Part shown: one piece after another, positions 7,297-8,083 of the stretch
Position numbering within the stretch: the first letter of the stretch is position 1
Layout: each line of letters starts with the position of its first letter
Source of the DNA: Deltaproteobacteria bacterium
GTDB taxonomy: Bacteria; Myxococcota_A; UBA796; GCA-2862545
DNA: 8,083 nt
Assembly: GCA_019307545.1 (NCBI GenBank)
Contig: JAFDJI010000138.1
Coordinates: 1 to 8,083 of the forward strand
Direction of reading: 5' to 3'
The notes under the pieces: generated by a model
Seen by the model: only the letters and a program-made list of their open reading frames with translations
The model's database searches: none
What the model was told of the DNA's origin: nothing
Translations under genes and position numbers: made by a program

Positions 7297-8083
7297 ACGC
7301 CCCGCTGTACCCGCTGGAAGGGGTGGTGTCCTGGAACATGAACACCACCTGCAACTACCGGTGCAGCTACTGCACCCAGCGGTTCCTCGATGACCGTGCC
7401 CAGTGGGCGCAGGACCTGCCGACCTTCGTCGAAGCCCTGCTCGCCCTGCCCGGGGACTGGGCGGTGAAGCTGTCCGGCGGAGAGCCCTTCCGACACCCGG
7501 GGTTCCTCGGCGCAGTGGAGGCGCTGGCAAGGGGAGGGCGACGGGTGGGGGTCGTCACCAACCTCGCCGCCTCCCGGGAACGATTGGCCCACTTCGCGGA
7601 GGCCGTGGCGACGCGCCCCGGGGTGGTGTCCGCGTCCCTGCACCTGGAGTACGTCTCCTCCGAAGCCTTCCTGGCCAAGGTCAAGTGGTACGCCGGGGTA
7701 CACCGCGGACCGATGGTGGTCACCTGCGTCGCCACCCGGGAGAACCTCTCGCGCCTGCACGCCTTGAAGGGGCAATTCGAGGCCGCAGGGTTGTCGTTCC
7801 GGGTTCAACCCGAGAAGAAGGACCGGGACGTCATCGCCTACACCAAGGCCGAGCGCGCCGAGATCCTGGCCCTGGGCGGCCACAACGACACCGGCTTGGT
7901 CCACCGCTACCTGGTGGTCGACCACCGCGGCGAGGCCTGGCGATGCTACCCGGCCCGTCGATACCGAAAGGAGTACCTCGGCAACCTCCTGGACGGCACC
8001 CTGCACCTCCAGCTGCGGGCCACCCCTTGCCCGTACCGATACTGCAATTGCACAGTCCCGCGGCAGCGGGGGATGGTGATGGA
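7293..8083 (+). CDS. Small radical SAM protein, second of the tandem pair (3' end cut by window edge)
   Basis: The frame is open from ATG at 7293, which overlaps the previous stop (ATGA), to the edge: 263 full codons. Cluster ligands are C20, C24 and C27 in TTCNYRCSYC. LSGGEPF (60-66) is the canonical SAM-binding motif, VGVVTNLAASRERLAHFA (85-102) and ASLHLEY (114-120) follow, and GEAWRC (213-218) leads to LGNLLDG (229-235) and C246-PYRY-C251-N-C253 with TVPRQRGM. It aligns with the upstream gene product along its whole length; over residues 111-134 I count 14 of 24 identical positions. It has GLVH (201-204) where the upstream protein has C212, so only four C-terminal cysteines remain, still enough for one [4Fe-4S]. 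Since the paralogue ends 12 residues after RGM, only a few codons are probably missing. No RiPP recognition domain precedes the barrel. Substrate unknown. Confidence 0.92.
   Translation, partial: MNAPLYPLEGVVSWNMNTTCNYRCSYCTQRFLDDRAQWAQDLPTFVEALLALPGDWAVKLSGGEPFRHPGFLGAVEALARGGRRVGVVTNLAASRERLAHFAEAVATRPGVVSASLHLEYVSSEAFLAKVKWYAGVHRGPMVVTCVATRENLSRLHALKGQFEAAGLSFRVQPEKKDRDVIAYTKAERAEILALGGHNDTGLVHRYLVVDHRGEAWRCYPARRYRKEYLGNLLDGTLHLQLRATPCPYRYCNCTVPRQRGMVM

Noticed and set aside
1..8083. tRNA, rRNA, CRISPR arrays, insertion sequences, riboswitches
   Set aside because: I found no repeat-spacer pattern, terminal inverted repeats, transposase motifs or RNA-gene signatures, and the non-coding space totals only about 120 bases.

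Overview
The window is GC-rich DNA with dense coding, a strong G/C preference at third codon positions and almost no intergenic space. Family content (a MidA-like methyltransferase fused to TPRs, a large coiled-coil protein, several radical SAM enzymes) would suit a Myxococcota/Deltaproteobacteria-like genome or another high-GC environmental phylum. Taxonomy is inference only; no rRNA or marker gene is present.

Layout: (1) Minus strand, left edge to 755: a sirtuin of the SIRT6/7-like type, running off the left edge with probably only a few residues missing. (2) A 46-bp divergent gap. (3) Plus strand, 802-2373: a MidA/NDUFAF7-like SAM-dependent methyltransferase with a C-terminal TPR region. 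(4) A 72-bp gap with a good ribosome binding site at its end. (5) Plus strand, 2446 to the right edge: five genes locked together by four successive 4-nt stop/start overlaps (ATGA, GTGA, ATGA, ATGA). They encode an unrecognised coiled-coil protein, a GT28/MurG-like glycosyltransferase with a large extra C-terminal domain, a radical SAM protein with a SPASM/Twitch-like C-terminus, and two tandem, mutually paralogous smaller radical SAM proteins. The last gene is cut by the right edge.

The five coupled genes are almost certainly one transcriptional and translational unit, and the methyltransferase may be its first member. Three radical SAM enzymes, a nucleotide-sugar-type glycosyltransferase and a methyltransferase suggest a biosynthetic or macromolecule-modifying pathway. 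Its substrate cannot be read from the sequence. No precursor peptide gene, transporter or regulator is visible here. The two small radical SAM proteins share a C-terminal cysteine motif, CPxxxCxCTVPxxRGM, that I do not recognise from a named family. Together with the orphan coiled-coil protein it is the best handle for defining a possibly undescribed system.
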